Below, in pieces: positions 42,826 to 52,191 of a DNA stretch of 64,000 nucleotides. The DNA comes from a bacterium (GTDB taxonomy: Bacteria; Acidobacteriota; Polarisedimenticolia; Polarisedimenticolales; Polarisedimenticolaceae), in the NCBI GenBank assembly GCA_024226515.1, contig JAAELQ010000116.1, positions 372,001-436,000 of the forward strand, read 5' to 3'. The translations under genes and the position numbers were made by a program. Under the pieces are notes generated by a model that had not been told where the DNA came from, did not search any database, and saw only the letters and a program-made list of their open reading frames with translations. Within the stretch, counting starts at the first letter, position 1; every line of letters starts with the position of its first letter.

Positions 42826-44370
42826 TCAGCGCGCCCAGTCGGGCAGCACACCGGGTTCGATGCCGAACACCACGACTCCCAGCGTGTAGAACACTGCAGT
42901 GATCACGACGATTCCGATCAGGTTGATCACGACGCCGACCGCCGCCATCTCGGCGATCCGGATCCGGCCGCTGCCGAAGATGATCGCGTTGGGCGGCGTG
43001 GCGACCGGCATCATGAAGGCGCAGGACGCGGCGAGCGCGGCCGGCACCATGAGCAACAGCGGATTCACTTTCACCGTGATCGCGGCCGAGGCCAGGATCG
43101 GCAGCAACAGCTCGGTCGTCGCCGTGTTCGACGTCAGCTCGGTGAGGAACGTCAGTACGGTGCAAACGCTGGCGATCATCGCCATCGGCGGGGCACCTTC
43201 CAGCCCGGCGAACTGCTGACCGACGTAGCCGGAGAGCCCGGTGCTCTGAAAACCGCTGGCCAGCGCGAAGCCGCCGCCGAACAACAGCACGATGTGCCAC
43301 GGGATGCGTCGGAACACGGTGACGTCGAGCACGGCACGGCCGGCCCGTGGGTCCGAGGTTCGCGAGGGAATCAGGAACAGCAGCCAGGCCATCGTCATGG
43401 CCACCGTGCCGTCGTCGATCAGGTCGGGGAACGGCAGCAGCCGCGCCCAGCCCGGTACGACGAGCGCTCCGAGCTGGAGGTCCTTCCTGAAGACCCAGAG
43501 CAACGCCGTCAACAGGAACACTGCCAGCACCGCGCCCTCTGCAAACCGAAGGGGGCCCAGCTTGCGTCGGCCCTGCACCACGGCCTCCCGCGATAGGCGC
43601 AAGTCTGCGGGCGAGCGGAAGAACACCTGGGTCAGCAGCAGCCAGATCAGCGTCAGCATGATCGCGCTCAGCGGCAGGCCGAGCAGCATCCACTGGCCGA
43701 AGCCGACCGGTTCGGCGGCGGGAAAGATGATCTCGAAGATGCGGACGAACGACAGATTCGGTGGTGTTCCCACCAGCGTGGCCATCCCGCCCACGCTCGC
43801 GCCGTAGGCGATGGACAGCAGCAGCGCGGTGCTCAACCGGCGCGTGCGGTCGCGGCCCAGCGTTCGCTCCAGCTCGCCGATGATCGCCAGGCCGATGGCC
43901 AACATCATGATCGCCGTGGCGGTGTTCGAGATCCACATCGACAGCAGCGCCGACGCGATCATGAAGCTGAGTACGAGCCGCGCGGGGCCGCCGCCGATCA
44001 GGTGGATGATCCACAGGGCGATCCGCTTGTGCAGGCCCCACTGTTCCATCGCCAGGGCGATCATGAAGCCGCCGATGAAGAGGAAGATGACGTGGTTGAT
44101 GTAAATCGGCGCGGTTTCCCGACCCCCCATGATGCCCAGCAGCGGAAACAGAATCAGCGGAACCAGCGACGTGGCCGCCAGCGGGATCGCCTCGGTGATC
44201 CACCACACCGCCATCAGCGTCGCCACCGCCGCCATGCGCGTGACCGAGGGGTGGCCGGGCTGCAGGTCCGCGAACCAGAGAATCGCGAGGAACAGTGCGG
44301 GGCCGAGCCACAGGCCCACGCGGCGGCCCACCGCGCCCCTGGGTTGTTCGGGAGCGGTCGCCGGTTCCAT
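42826..44370 (-). CDS. DASS/SLC13-family sodium:anion symporter
   Basis: The roughly 514-residue protein has about 11-13 membrane helices and the DASS signatures: WWITEAIPLAATSLVP in the first half, the SNTATAIMML motif (Na+/substrate site 1), GGFALASGFQSTGLSG, and the second SNTATTELLLPIL with VATPPNAI(I/V)FGSG (site 2). Both Ser-Asn-Thr clusters are intact, so transport should work. Substrates of the family are dicarboxylates, sulfate or phosphate; the exact one is not clear. The ATG at 44370 is chosen, with 44385 as an alternative. No operon partner. Confidence 0.93.
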   Translation of the reverse strand: MEPATAPEQPRGAVGRRVGLWLGPALFLAILWFADLQPGHPSVTRMAAVATLMAVWWITEAIPLAATSLVPLILFPLLGIMGGRETAPIYINHVIFLFIGGFMIALAMEQWGLHKRIALWIIHLIGGGPARLVLSFMIASALLSMWISNTATAIMMLAIGLAIIGELERTLGRDRTRRLSTALLLSIAYGASVGGMATLVGTPPNLSFVRIFEIIFPAAEPVGFGQWMLLGLPLSAIMLTLIWLLLTQVFFRSPADLRLSREAVVQGRRKLGPLRFAEGAVLAVFLLTALLWVFRKDLQLGALVVPGWARLLPFPDLIDDGTVAMTMAWLLFLIPSRTSDPRAGRAVLDVTVFRRIPWHIVLLFGGGFALASGFQSTGLSGYVGQQFAGLEGAPPMAMIASVCTVLTFLTELTSNTATTELLLPILASAAITVKVNPLLLMVPAALAASCAFMMPVATPPNAIIFGSGRIRIAEMAAVGVVINLIGIVVITAVFYTLGVVVFGIEPGVLPDWAR

Positions 44371-44515
44371 CACCCGAAGCTCCATCCGCAGTGAGCAGGT
44401 TCTTCCGTATTCTGCAGAAGTTCCCGCACGCATTCAAGGTCGCCGCCGGGGCGCGGCCTGTCCGTTCGCCCACGTTGCCGACGGTCCGCGAGATCCCCAT
44501 CTTTGGCCGAGGAGG

Positions 44516-45892
44516 CTTGGATTGCGCGCAGAGATCGACAGCACCGAGCGAATAGCGCACGAGCGACAGCAGCTCGCGTGCGAAACCTGCGGCGTCGGGA
44601 ATCCTCTGCTCGACCGTGTCGTCGATCGCGGGTTCCTGCGCTGCGGGCATTGCGGGACGGCCATGCCGGTCGCCGGAGCGGGCGCTTTCACGTTCGACGG
44701 CAACGGCTTCGTTCACGTGATCTCTCCGGGGCGGTCGTCCTTCGAGCTGCTCCTCGGCCGCCTCTTCCCGCTGCCGGGCTGGTTCCTGTTCCTCCTCCTG
44801 GGCGAATTCTCGGCCGCCATGCTGCACCGCATCCTGGGGCGCGGGCTCGGCCTGGAGCGCGTGGCCTGGATTCCGCTCGCCGCCTTCGTTGTCCTGGCGC
44901 TCGCGTTGTTCCTGATGATGTGCGTTCAGCAGCGCATCCTGCTCGTCAACAACCGGGTGCAGCCTTCCTGGCGGCTCTTCGGCATTCGGGTGGGCCAGCG
45001 CCGCTTCGGCTCGCACGGACTGAAGATGCGGGTCCGCAAGAAGTGGCCCTACGGAGTGTTGCTGCGCCCGCGCGCCGCAATGCGGGTCTGGATCGGCACC
45101 GAGGATGTTTCCGAGGCCGTGGCACTGAAGCGGGAGGTCGAGATCGCCGTTCTCGAGACGCGGCAGGAGGTCGGCGCGGAGCGTCTCCGCTGCCCGGGGT
45201 GTGGCGCACCCGTCGCGTCGCGACTCGAGGTCGTCGAGCGCGGCGGCGTGGAGTGCTCGCACTGCGAGTCGGCGGTCGTGGCCGTGAAGGGCGGCGTCGT
45301 ACTCGCGAACTGCACGATCGGTCACGATCTCGATCCGCAGGCACGGAGGCCGGAGACGCGCAGACGGTTCGACGACAACACCACCGAGTGGCGCTTGGGA
45401 TCCGAGCTCTCGTTCGATCCGGTCAAGGCCATCGGCCTGTGGTCGGTCGGTCTGCTGCTCGGCGGGATGTCGGTGCTGTTCGGACTGGGCGTCGCGTGGT
45501 TGACGGACGAGTGGCGCAGCTTCGGCCTGATCTTCGCGATGATCTTCGTGCCGCTGGGTCTCGGCGTTGTCTACTTCTTCACGGTCTCGTTCTTCGGCAG
45601 CCACCGGATCGCGCTCGACCGCGCGCTGCTCGAGCACGACCTGTACCTGGGGCGATTGCGGATCGGGCGCACGCTCGTCCCGCTGGCGCGTCTTCTGTCG
45701 TTCCAGGCCAAGCAGTCGGAGACGACCGTCGACCTCGAGCTGAAGACGGCAACGCGCGGCCTTTCCATCTCGCTTCCGCAGCGCGATGCCGAGGGAGCCG
45801 CCGTGGCGCTGGAACTGGTCGCCGCCGTGCGTGACGGGCTCCTCGCCATGGAACGCGACGTCGAATGGCGGACGGCTCGGCCGAGTCGCTAA
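44516..45892 (+). CDS. membrane protein with two zinc-ribbon motifs, function unknown
   Basis: The 458-residue protein has an N-terminal zinc ribbon (CETCGVGNPLL...RCGHCGTAM), two membrane helices (about 75-125), a cytoplasmic second CxxC pair (CPGCG...CSHCES, about residues 225-252), two further helices (about 305-355), and a C-terminal bPH-like region (HRIALDRALLEHDLYLGRLRIGRTLVPL). The start TTG at 44516 has GGAGG about 6 nt upstream and gives the shortest domain-complete protein; an earlier open frame overlaps the transporter gene. No family name is recognised. It overlaps the convergent HEAT-repeat gene by 4 nt. Confidence 0.75.
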   Translation, partial: LGLRAEIDSTERIAHERQQLACETCGVGNPLLDRVVDRGFLRCGHCGTAMPVAGAGAFTFDGNGFVHVISPGRSSFELLLGRLFPLPGWFLFLLLGEFSAAMLHRILGRGLGLERVAWIPLAAFVVLALALFLMMCVQQRILLVNNRVQPSWRLFGIRVGQRRFGSHGLKMRVRKKWPYGVLLRPRAAMRVWIGTEDVSEAVALKREVEIAVLETRQEVGAERLRCPGCGAPVASRLEVVERGGVECSHCESAVVAVKGGVVLANCTIGHDLDPQARRPETRRRFDDNTTEWRLGSELSFDPVKAIGLWSVGLLLGGMSVLFGLGVAWLTDEWRSFGLIFAMIFVPLGLGVVYFFTVSFFGSHRIALDRALLEHDLYLGRLRIGRTLVPLARLLSFQAKQSETTVDLELKTATRGLSISLPQRDAEGAAVALELVAAVRDGLLAMERDVEWRTARPSR

Positions 45893-47517
45893 CCCCGCCC
45901 TCGACTCACGGCCACCACGGCTTCCGCGGCGAGGTGACGCGTCAGGGCATCGTCGTCGGAACCCGCGATCTTGGCGAGGACTTCTCGCACGGCCAGGGCT
46001 CCGGGGCCCAGGCGCGCGAGAGCGCGGGCGGCATCCTGTCGCCGCGCGGGCTTCACGTGGGCCAGGTCCGCGGCGATCGCATCCAGCGCCAGGCCGGGAA
46101 CGGGCTCGACGGCACGGCCGACCGTGGCCAGGTAGTGCACCGCGGTCCGACGCAGGGATTCGTCGCCCTCGGCCAGCGCGGCGAACACCGCGTTCATCGC
46201 GACCTCATGATCGGACTGCATCACCTCCAGCGTCCAGATCGCCTGGCCGCGCACGGGCGAGGCGGGATCGCGGACCAGATGCGCGACGGCTTCGGCGGCA
46301 TCCAGCCGGCCGCGTCCGATCTGCACGAGCAGTGTGAGCCCCGCACGCATGGAGGTCTCGCCGCCGCGAAGCAGCGCGAACGCTCCGTCCATCGCCGCGT
46401 CCGGGTCCGCGTGCTTCTGTCCGGAGAGTCGCCACGCGGCGGTCTGCCTCAGCGACTCGTTCGGGTCGTCGAGCCGGACCGTCAGCGCTCGCGCGATCCC
46501 GGGGTGCTGGACTCCGCGCTCCTTCACGACGAACATCGCCGCCGCCGCCACGTCGTCGTCCGAGTCCGCGACGAGCGCGGCGACCGTCTCGGGAGCGGGC
46601 GTCGATTCTTCCGTACGGGCGATCGTCCAGCAGGCGGACTCGCGAACCCTGGCGTTGGCGTGTGACAGCCGGGCCAGGGACTCCTCGGTCGTCGGCGTCC
46701 AACTCGGTAGCTCGACCCCCACCCCCATCGAGTAGATCACGAGGCCCATGGCGTTCAGAAGCAGCAGCGCGAATACGGGCGCGGTCAGTCCGACCATGGT
46801 TCGCATGCCGCGCATCCGGAACAATCTCGGGGCGAAGAGAAACGACAACGCCGCGACCGACACCCCGATCGCCCACCACGGCGAGGGGAGCCTGTCCAGC
46901 CAGCGCTGCATCACGACCGTGAGGCTGCCGATCAGGATGGGGGCCCCGATGCCGAACGTCGGCGCCCAGAGAAGAACGACGCCGGCGGAGTCACGGGCGC
47001 CGAGGGCCATCCGGATCAGCGAGACGCCGACACCGAACAGCAGGAAGAGTGGAACGAAGAGCCACGCCGCGCCGTGCGAGATCCCCGGACGCAGCACGCT
47101 GTTCGCGGGACGCAGTGGGTCGTAGTGGACCGTGACCGCGGGCGCGTCGCGTGCGGCCATGAGCGCCTTGCCCGCCGAGCCGATCCCGCGCCCGTTCTCC
47201 TTGCCGCCCCCGGTGTCCACGTCGAAGCGAACGCCGGTGAGGTCGCGCCGGCCACCGCCGGCGTCCGGCACCGAGTACGCGTAGCGGATCGAGACCCAGT
47301 GGGTCTCGGGATGATCCTCCACGTGCACGTCGACCGCTCGTCCCTGCACGGCGGAGAGGAGGACGCCGTCGGTCGCCTCCCAGCCGTACGATTCGAGGCC
47401 GCGTTGCACGCGAGGGGCGAGATGGGCGCCCAGCAGGGCGGCCGCCGTCAGGCACAGCGCGGCGCCCAGCCACAGGGCCGCGGCCTTCCGCCGGGTGTTC
47501 GTGGATTCCTGGCTCAT
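45889..47517 (-). CDS. DUF3592/HEAT-repeat membrane protein
   Basis: The 542-residue protein has one N-terminal membrane helix and a DUF3592-like domain (GVLLSAVQGRAVDVHVEDHP...VTVHYDPLRPANSVLRPG). Several further helices (about 150-265) and a cytoplasmic or periplasmic array of HEAT-like repeats (about 285-535) follow. These include units such as RLSHANARVRESACWTIARTE and RLDDPNESLRQTAAWRL. DUF3592 and HEAT modules both point to protein-protein contacts; no enzyme site is seen. It is divergent from blaI over 125 nt. Confidence 0.78.
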   Translation of the reverse strand: MSQESTNTRRKAAALWLGAALCLTAAALLGAHLAPRVQRGLESYGWEATDGVLLSAVQGRAVDVHVEDHPETHWVSIRYAYSVPDAGGGRRDLTGVRFDVDTGGGKENGRGIGSAGKALMAARDAPAVTVHYDPLRPANSVLRPGISHGAAWLFVPLFLLFGVGVSLIRMALGARDSAGVVLLWAPTFGIGAPILIGSLTVVMQRWLDRLPSPWWAIGVSVAALSFLFAPRLFRMRGMRTMVGLTAPVFALLLLNAMGLVIYSMGVGVELPSWTPTTEESLARLSHANARVRESACWTIARTEESTPAPETVAALVADSDDDVAAAAMFVVKERGVQHPGIARALTVRLDDPNESLRQTAAWRLSGQKHADPDAAMDGAFALLRGGETSMRAGLTLLVQIGRGRLDAAEAVAHLVRDPASPVRGQAIWTLEVMQSDHEVAMNAVFAALAEGDESLRRTAVHYLATVGRAVEPVPGLALDAIAADLAHVKPARRQDAARALARLGPGALAVREVLAKIAGSDDDALTRHLAAEAVVAVSRGRG

Positions 47518-47610
47518 GACCCGGATTCAATCTCGGGCCGCCGTCGGGATTCGTCAATCCGGGGTCGGACGGCTCGCGGAGATCGAAAATACGAGCTCTT
47601 TCGTTGATAT

Positions 47611-47626
47611 TACGAAGAGCTTCGTA
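47611..47626 (+). promoter_or_regulatory. BlaI-type operator
   Basis: TACGAAG-AG-CTTCGTA is a perfect 7-2-7 palindrome 16 nt before the blaI ATG. A related imperfect copy (TACGAGCTCTTTCGT, 47590-47604) lies 6 nt further upstream. This pairing is typical of BlaI/MecI autoregulation. Confidence 0.75.
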
Positions 47627-47642
47627 TGCATTCGATTCCGCA

Positions 47643-48059
47643 ATGAAGAAACGCACGACAAAGCCCGAACTCCCGCAACCGACCGAGGCCGAGCTGGTCA
47701 TCCTCGAGGTGCTCTGGGACCGAGGTCCCAGCACCGTGCGCGACGTCTACGAGACGCTGCAGCGCGAGGGTAAGACGCGGAGCGGTTACACGACGACGCT
47801 CAAGCTGATGCAGATCATGGCCCAGAAAGGCCTGGTCGAGCGTGACGAGACCCGGCGCACGCACGTCTACGAATCCGCAAGCTCTCGCGAGGCGACGCGC
47901 AAGCGTCTGGTCGGGACGCTGATCGAGCGGGTCTTCTCGGGGTCCACTTCCCAGCTCGTTCTGAGCGCACTTTCCGCCAAGCGCACCAGCCGCAAGGAGC
48001 TGGACGCGATCCGCGCCTTCCTCGACGAGCAGGGGCAGGGCAAGAGGGGGAAGTCGTGA
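47643..48059 (+). CDS. BlaI/MecI family repressor
   Basis: The 138-residue protein has the BlaI winged helix (PTEAELVILEVLWDRGPSTVRDVYETLQ, TTLKLMQIMAQKGLVERDE) and a C-terminal dimerisation helix (GTLIERVFSGSTSQLVLSALS). The ATG at 47643 gives the normal length and follows a palindromic operator. In BlaI/MecI systems the membrane peptidase BlaR1/MecR1 removes the repressor when cell-wall damage or a beta-lactam is sensed. Here the next gene, overlapping by 4 nt, is such a peptidase fused to a lytic transglycosylase domain. Confidence 0.94.
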   Translation: MKKRTTKPELPQPTEAELVILEVLWDRGPSTVRDVYETLQREGKTRSGYTTTLKLMQIMAQKGLVERDETRRTHVYESASSREATRKRLVGTLIERVFSGSTSQLVLSALSAKRTSRKELDAIRAFLDEQGQGKRGKS

Positions 48060-49564
48060 CCGTGCTACCCCCGATGCTCACGACCCTCGGCTGGACCCTG
48101 ATTCACTTCGTCTGGCAGGGCGCGCTGATCGCGCTGGCCTACGGCCCGGTCCGTTGGAGTCTTCGGCGATCGAGCCCGGAATCGCGGTATGCGCTCGCCT
48201 GTGTCGCGCTGTGTTCCATGGCGCTGCTCTCCGCCTGTACGTTCGCGGTGGTCTGGAGCTCTCTTCCCACCGGTCCCGCGGTAGGGGAGTCGCCGCAGCC
48301 GACGGGCCCGCTGCTCGCGGGGCAAGGCGACGTCTGGCGCGCGATCGTCCCGCAAGCGATGCCCTGGTTCCTGACGCTGTGGGGCCTGGGCGTCGGCGCG
48401 TTCGCGACGCGCGCGACCGTCGGTTGGGTGGCACTTCACCGATTGGTGCGGAGGGACAGCTTTGCCCTCGAACCCGCATGGCAAGAGAGGGTCGATCGGC
48501 TGGCCGCGGCTCTCGGACTGCAGGGCGGTTTCAGAGCGCTGGCGACGCGGCGGGTCACCGGCCCGATCGTCACGGGCTGCTGGCGACCGGTCGCGCTGCT
48601 TCCGCTCTCGGCGCTCACGGGACTTCCGCCGGGGCAGCTCGAATCGCTGATCCTGCACGAGCTGGCTCACATCAAGCGCCGCGATCACTGGGTCCAACGC
48701 GGTCAACTCGTCCTCGAAACGCTGTTCTTCTACCACCCGGCGGTGTGGTGGATCTCCCGCGCGGTGAACCACGAGCGTGAGTACTGCTGCGACGCCGCGG
48801 TCGTCGCGATCACGGACGACCGCCTCGGATACGCCCGGGCTCTGACGAGCCTCGCATCTCTCGACACACGAATCCCGCAACAGGCCCTGGCCTTCAACGG
48901 AGGATCCCTGATGTCCCGAATCCGATCGATCGTGAATCCGAACCCGCCTTCGACTCCGAGTCTCTTCCTGACTGCGGCGGGGGGGCTGGCCGCCATGGGG
49001 CTCGTCGTGGCGTTGATCGCGACGACCTCCGTCATCGGTGGATCGACGCACGCCTTCGTTCCGAGCTGGATGCCGGAGTCGGTCGAGCGCTGGAGCCCGC
49101 AGATCGAACGAGCCGCGAATCGTCACGGTGTCGACGCGGCCTTGATATCGATCATGACGCTGGTCGAGTCGCGCGGGAATCCCGACGCCGTCAGCTCCTG
49201 GGGCGCTCGGGGCCTGATGCAGGTCATGCCGGCGACCGGGGTGGCGATAGCCACGGAACGCGGAATCGAGGACTTCGACGCGAAGTCGCTCAGCGACCCG
49301 GAGATCAACGTCGACTTTGCCGCCTACTACCTGGCAGGTTTGATCGGGGAGTTCGCGAACGAGGCGCTGTCGGAGGAGTCGATCGCGCGTGTCGCGGCGG
49401 CCTACAACGGCGGGCCGAAGCGGATGCGCGAATATCTCGAAGCGGGTCGAGCGTTGTCCCGGGAGTCCGAGCGCTACAGTCGCATCGTGAGCCGGCTATG
49501 GAGCGAGCGCAATGATGCGACCTCGGCCACCCTGGACCGGATGGCCGCAAACAAGGACATGTGA
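48056..49564 (+). CDS. BlaR1-type M56 peptidase fused to a lytic transglycosylase domain
   Basis: The 502-residue protein has an M56 membrane peptidase (four predicted helices, zinc site HELAH at 201-205 and the NHEREYCCDA stretch with Glu240). It then has a periplasmic SLT-type lytic transglycosylase domain after the last helix (about 345-495). In the SLT domain the catalytic Glu371 (LVESRGNP), GARGLMQVMP and YNGG (450-453) are intact. Ordinary BlaR1 has a penicillin-binding sensor domain in that place. The start is GTG at 48056, overlapping blaI. The fusion suggests the sensor binds or cuts peptidoglycan and then triggers BlaI removal; that is inference. Confidence 0.92.
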   Translation: MTVLPPMLTTLGWTLIHFVWQGALIALAYGPVRWSLRRSSPESRYALACVALCSMALLSACTFAVVWSSLPTGPAVGESPQPTGPLLAGQGDVWRAIVPQAMPWFLTLWGLGVGAFATRATVGWVALHRLVRRDSFALEPAWQERVDRLAAALGLQGGFRALATRRVTGPIVTGCWRPVALLPLSALTGLPPGQLESLILHELAHIKRRDHWVQRGQLVLETLFFYHPAVWWISRAVNHEREYCCDAAVVAITDDRLGYARALTSLASLDTRIPQQALAFNGGSLMSRIRSIVNPNPPSTPSLFLTAAGGLAAMGLVVALIATTSVIGGSTHAFVPSWMPESVERWSPQIERAANRHGVDAALISIMTLVESRGNPDAVSSWGARGLMQVMPATGVAIATERGIEDFDAKSLSDPEINVDFAAYYLAGLIGEFANEALSEESIARVAAAYNGGPKRMREYLEAGRALSRESERYSRIVSRLWSERNDATSATLDRMAANKDM

Positions 49565-50607
49565 TGCCGAGGCTGCTGCTCCTCGTCGGAGTACTGGCGC
49601 TTGTCGCGGCACCGCCCGCCGCCGCGGCCGAGCCGCAGAGCTTCGTCTTCTTCAACGTCGACCGGGAGCGCATCCGCGAGAAGAGCTTCCTGGACTCCCC
49701 GGCACTGGTCGGTGCGCAGCTCAAGTACCGCTGGAGTGAGCTCGAGCCCGAACGCGATCGCTATCGCGTCGACCTGATCCTCGACGACCTGCGATTTCTG
49801 CAGGAGCACGGCAAGAAGCTGTTCATCCAGCTTCAGGAAGTCTCGTTCGACGAGAAGATCGTCAACGTGCCCGACTACTTGCGGCAGGACCCCGCGTTCG
49901 GCGGCGGGGCGCACCTGGCCTACGATGTGGATCAGGACGGCAACGTGAGTGTCGAGGGGTGGGTGCCGCGGCGCTGGGACCCCGACGTGCAAGCGAGGTT
50001 TCGTAAGCTGCTGCGCGTACTTGCCGACGTGCTCGACGGAAAGATCGAGGGCCTGAACCTGCCGGAGACCTCGATCGGCTTCGGGGCGCCGCGATTCTAC
50101 CCGGACGACTTCACCAACGACGGCTACGTCGAGGCCGTCAGGACCATCATGAGCGACGCGCGCGAATCGTTCCGTGAATCATGCGTCATCCAGTACGCCA
50201 ACTTCATGCCGGGAGAGTGGTTGCCCTGGGAGGACGGCGGTTATCTGAAGCAGGTCTACGCCCATGCGAACGAGATCGGCGTGGGCGTCGGAGGGCCGGA
50301 TTTGCTGCCGTACCGCAAGGGACAGCAGAACCACTCACACCCGTTGATTCGAGCGCGCGACAGCAAGACGGTCGCGGGAGTCGCAGTCCAGTGGGGCAAC
50401 TTCGACGACATCAGCCCGCGGACGGGCAAGCGAACTACCGTCGAGGAGCTCTACGCCTTTGCCGGCGACGACCTCAGGCTGGACTACGTGTTCTGGGGGA
50501 CGCAGGAGCCGTACTACTCGAAAGAGGTGCTTCCCTACTTGAACCGACGGGCCGGGCTCGGGGACGCCACCGCGCCGCTCAGCGTACCGTCCGCGATCGT
50601 GCCGTAG
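49564..50607 (+). CDS. secreted glycosidase-like protein, function unknown
   Basis: The 347-residue protein has a signal peptide (MPRLLLLVGVLALVAAPPAAAA) and a probable TIM-barrel. It shows the pattern of a clan-A-like glycoside hydrolase: KYRWSELEPERDRYRVDLILDDLRFLQEHGKKLFIQLQ early, and GLNLPETSIGF with a possible acid/base Glu (about residue 170). No family number can be assigned by eye. The ATG overlaps the transglycosylase-fusion stop by 1 nt, so it is the third gene of the blaI operon, consistent with a role in cell-wall glycan breakdown or repair. Confidence 0.6.
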   Translation: MPRLLLLVGVLALVAAPPAAAAEPQSFVFFNVDRERIREKSFLDSPALVGAQLKYRWSELEPERDRYRVDLILDDLRFLQEHGKKLFIQLQEVSFDEKIVNVPDYLRQDPAFGGGAHLAYDVDQDGNVSVEGWVPRRWDPDVQARFRKLLRVLADVLDGKIEGLNLPETSIGFGAPRFYPDDFTNDGYVEAVRTIMSDARESFRESCVIQYANFMPGEWLPWEDGGYLKQVYAHANEIGVGVGGPDLLPYRKGQQNHSHPLIRARDSKTVAGVAVQWGNFDDISPRTGKRTTVEELYAFAGDDLRLDYVFWGTQEPYYSKEVLPYLNRRAGLGDATAPLSVPSAIVP

Positions 50608-50737
50608 CCGGCGCTCTCGCCGCGACGTCGTGTCGTCGGTCGAGTCCGGCCGGGCCGCGTCCAGCTCGAGTCGAACCGGGCATGCCGCTCCGACGACTTG
50701 GCGGGCCGCGGCCGCCGACCGTACTAGACTGGTTGGC

Positions 50738-51601
50738 GTGGAAACTCCCGTGGAGAAAGTGATCGTTCCCGCGCTGGACGGCTACCGGCTGGGCGCAACG
50801 CTGTTTCCCGCGCCGAGCCACGACACCGTCGTCGTCGTCCACGGCGCGACCGCGGTTCCCCATCGGTTCTACGCCGACATCGCGACCTTTTTCCAGCGCA
50901 GCGGCTGGACGACGCTGACCTACGACTACCGTGGTATCGGCGCCTCGCGCCCCGAGAAACTCCGCGGCTTCGGCGCGCGGGTGAGCGACTGGGCCATGAA
51001 CGACCTGCCCGGCGTCTTGCGCTGGGCGCACGAAGAGCTGCGACCGCGCCGGCTGTTCTCGATCGGCCACAGTTTCGGCGGGCAGGTGACCGGCCTGCTC
51101 GAGCGGCCCGATCAGATCGACGCGATGGTCACGCTGTCCGCGCAGAGCGGGTACTGGGGCGTGCAGCCCGGCGGCGAACGACTGCGGGTCTGGTTCTTCG
51201 TCACCCTGTTACTGCCCACGCTGAGCCGAGTGCTGGGCTACTTTCCCTGGTCCACGATCGGGAAGGGCGAAGACCTTCCCGCGGGTGTGGCGCTAGACTG
51301 GTCGCGCTGGTGTCGCAGTCGTCGCTACGTGCTCGACGATCCATCGCTGCCCGTCGAACGCTACGCGAACTTCGGCGCACCGATCCTGGCCTACAGCGTC
51401 GAGGACGACGGCTGGGGCAGCAGCCGTTCGGTCGACGAGATGATGTCGGCCTATCCCAACGTTCAGCGGCAACATCTCGTCCCGAGCGAGCACGAGCTGA
51501 AGTCGCTGGGTCACGCGGGCTACTTCCGTAGCCGCGCGGCCGCGTTGTGGCCCGTCGCGCGCAACTGGCTCGACCGTGCCGCGCCGCTGCCCGTCGACTG
51601 A
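50738..51601 (+). CDS. alpha/beta hydrolase
   Basis: The 287-residue protein has the alpha/beta-hydrolase fold: DTVVVVHGATAVPHRFYADIATFF (oxyanion strand), YDYRGIGASRP, and the nucleophile elbow GHSFGG (about residue 108-113). A later acid (VEDDGWG) and His (SEHELKSLGHAGYF) complete a likely Ser-Asp/Glu-His triad. The start is GTG at 50738; the frame upstream is open but without domain character. A TAC-TAG -10-like box ends about 10 nt before the GTG, so the mRNA may be nearly leaderless. The substrate is unknown. Confidence 0.85.
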   Translation: METPVEKVIVPALDGYRLGATLFPAPSHDTVVVVHGATAVPHRFYADIATFFQRSGWTTLTYDYRGIGASRPEKLRGFGARVSDWAMNDLPGVLRWAHEELRPRRLFSIGHSFGGQVTGLLERPDQIDAMVTLSAQSGYWGVQPGGERLRVWFFVTLLLPTLSRVLGYFPWSTIGKGEDLPAGVALDWSRWCRSRRYVLDDPSLPVERYANFGAPILAYSVEDDGWGSSRSVDEMMSAYPNVQRQHLVPSEHELKSLGHAGYFRSRAAALWPVARNWLDRAAPLPVD

Positions 51602-51654
51602 GAGTTACTCGACAACCCGGGCCTGAGCTACACTCGGTCCGCGAGGGCCGCGAA

Positions 51655-52191
51655 ATGAGTTTTCAGAATCTACAGGTCGACGTCGACGAGCTGCCGCAGG
51701 CAGGTCAGATCGAGTTCCAGCCGCTGGCGCAGGCCTACCCGCGTCAGATGCTGATCCAGCACCTGCTGGTCTTCGGGCCGATCGTTCTGGCCAGCCTCAT
51801 CCCGGCCGTCCTGCTGGTCGCCGTCTTCCGCACGCCGGCCTCGTACGTCGTCGGTCCGCTGCTGCCCGTGATTCCGTTGCTGCTCGCGGCGCTGCTGATT
51901 CCGTTGGCGGTGCGGCGGGCAAGGACCGCCGGCGTCGCGCTGCGCGAGCACGACATCGCCTTCCGGCGCGGTGTCTTCTTCCGCAAGGTCGTCATCTTGC
52001 CGTTCAATCGCCTGCAGCATGCCGGTGTGTCGTCCGGTCCGCTGCAGCGACGATTCGGACTGGCTTCGCTCAAGCTGTACACGGCCGGAGCGTCCGGCAT
52101 CGACCTACAGATCGACGGCCTGACCGCAGAACGGGCGGCGACGCTGCGCGAGCACGTCACGGCCCGAACCGGGGACGCGGTTGACGGCTGA
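51655..52191 (+). CDS. bPH2 (YdbS-like) membrane protein
   Basis: The 178-residue protein has two N-terminal membrane helices (about 33-85) and one bacterial PH-like domain (bPH2): IAFRRGVFFRKVVILPFNRLQHAGVSSGPLQRRFGLASLKLYTAGAS. This is the YdbS pattern. The ATG at 51655 is chosen because of the normal length and the short upstream gap. It overlaps the next bPH2 gene by 11 nt, so YdbS-YdbT-like partners are co-encoded, as is common. The family is linked to membrane stress and cell-envelope homeostasis, but the exact role is not known. Confidence 0.88.
   Translation: MSFQNLQVDVDELPQAGQIEFQPLAQAYPRQMLIQHLLVFGPIVLASLIPAVLLVAVFRTPASYVVGPLLPVIPLLLAALLIPLAVRRARTAGVALREHDIAFRRGVFFRKVVILPFNRLQHAGVSSGPLQRRFGLASLKLYTAGASGIDLQIDGLTAERAATLREHVTARTGDAVDG

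Noticed and set aside
42662..45637. Very long minus-strand open frame (about 990 codons) across the transporter and zinc-ribbon genes
   Set aside because: It is a GC-driven shadow: the translation is Arg/Pro/Ala/Gly-rich low-complexity sequence with no domain, while the transporter in another frame has clear DASS motifs.
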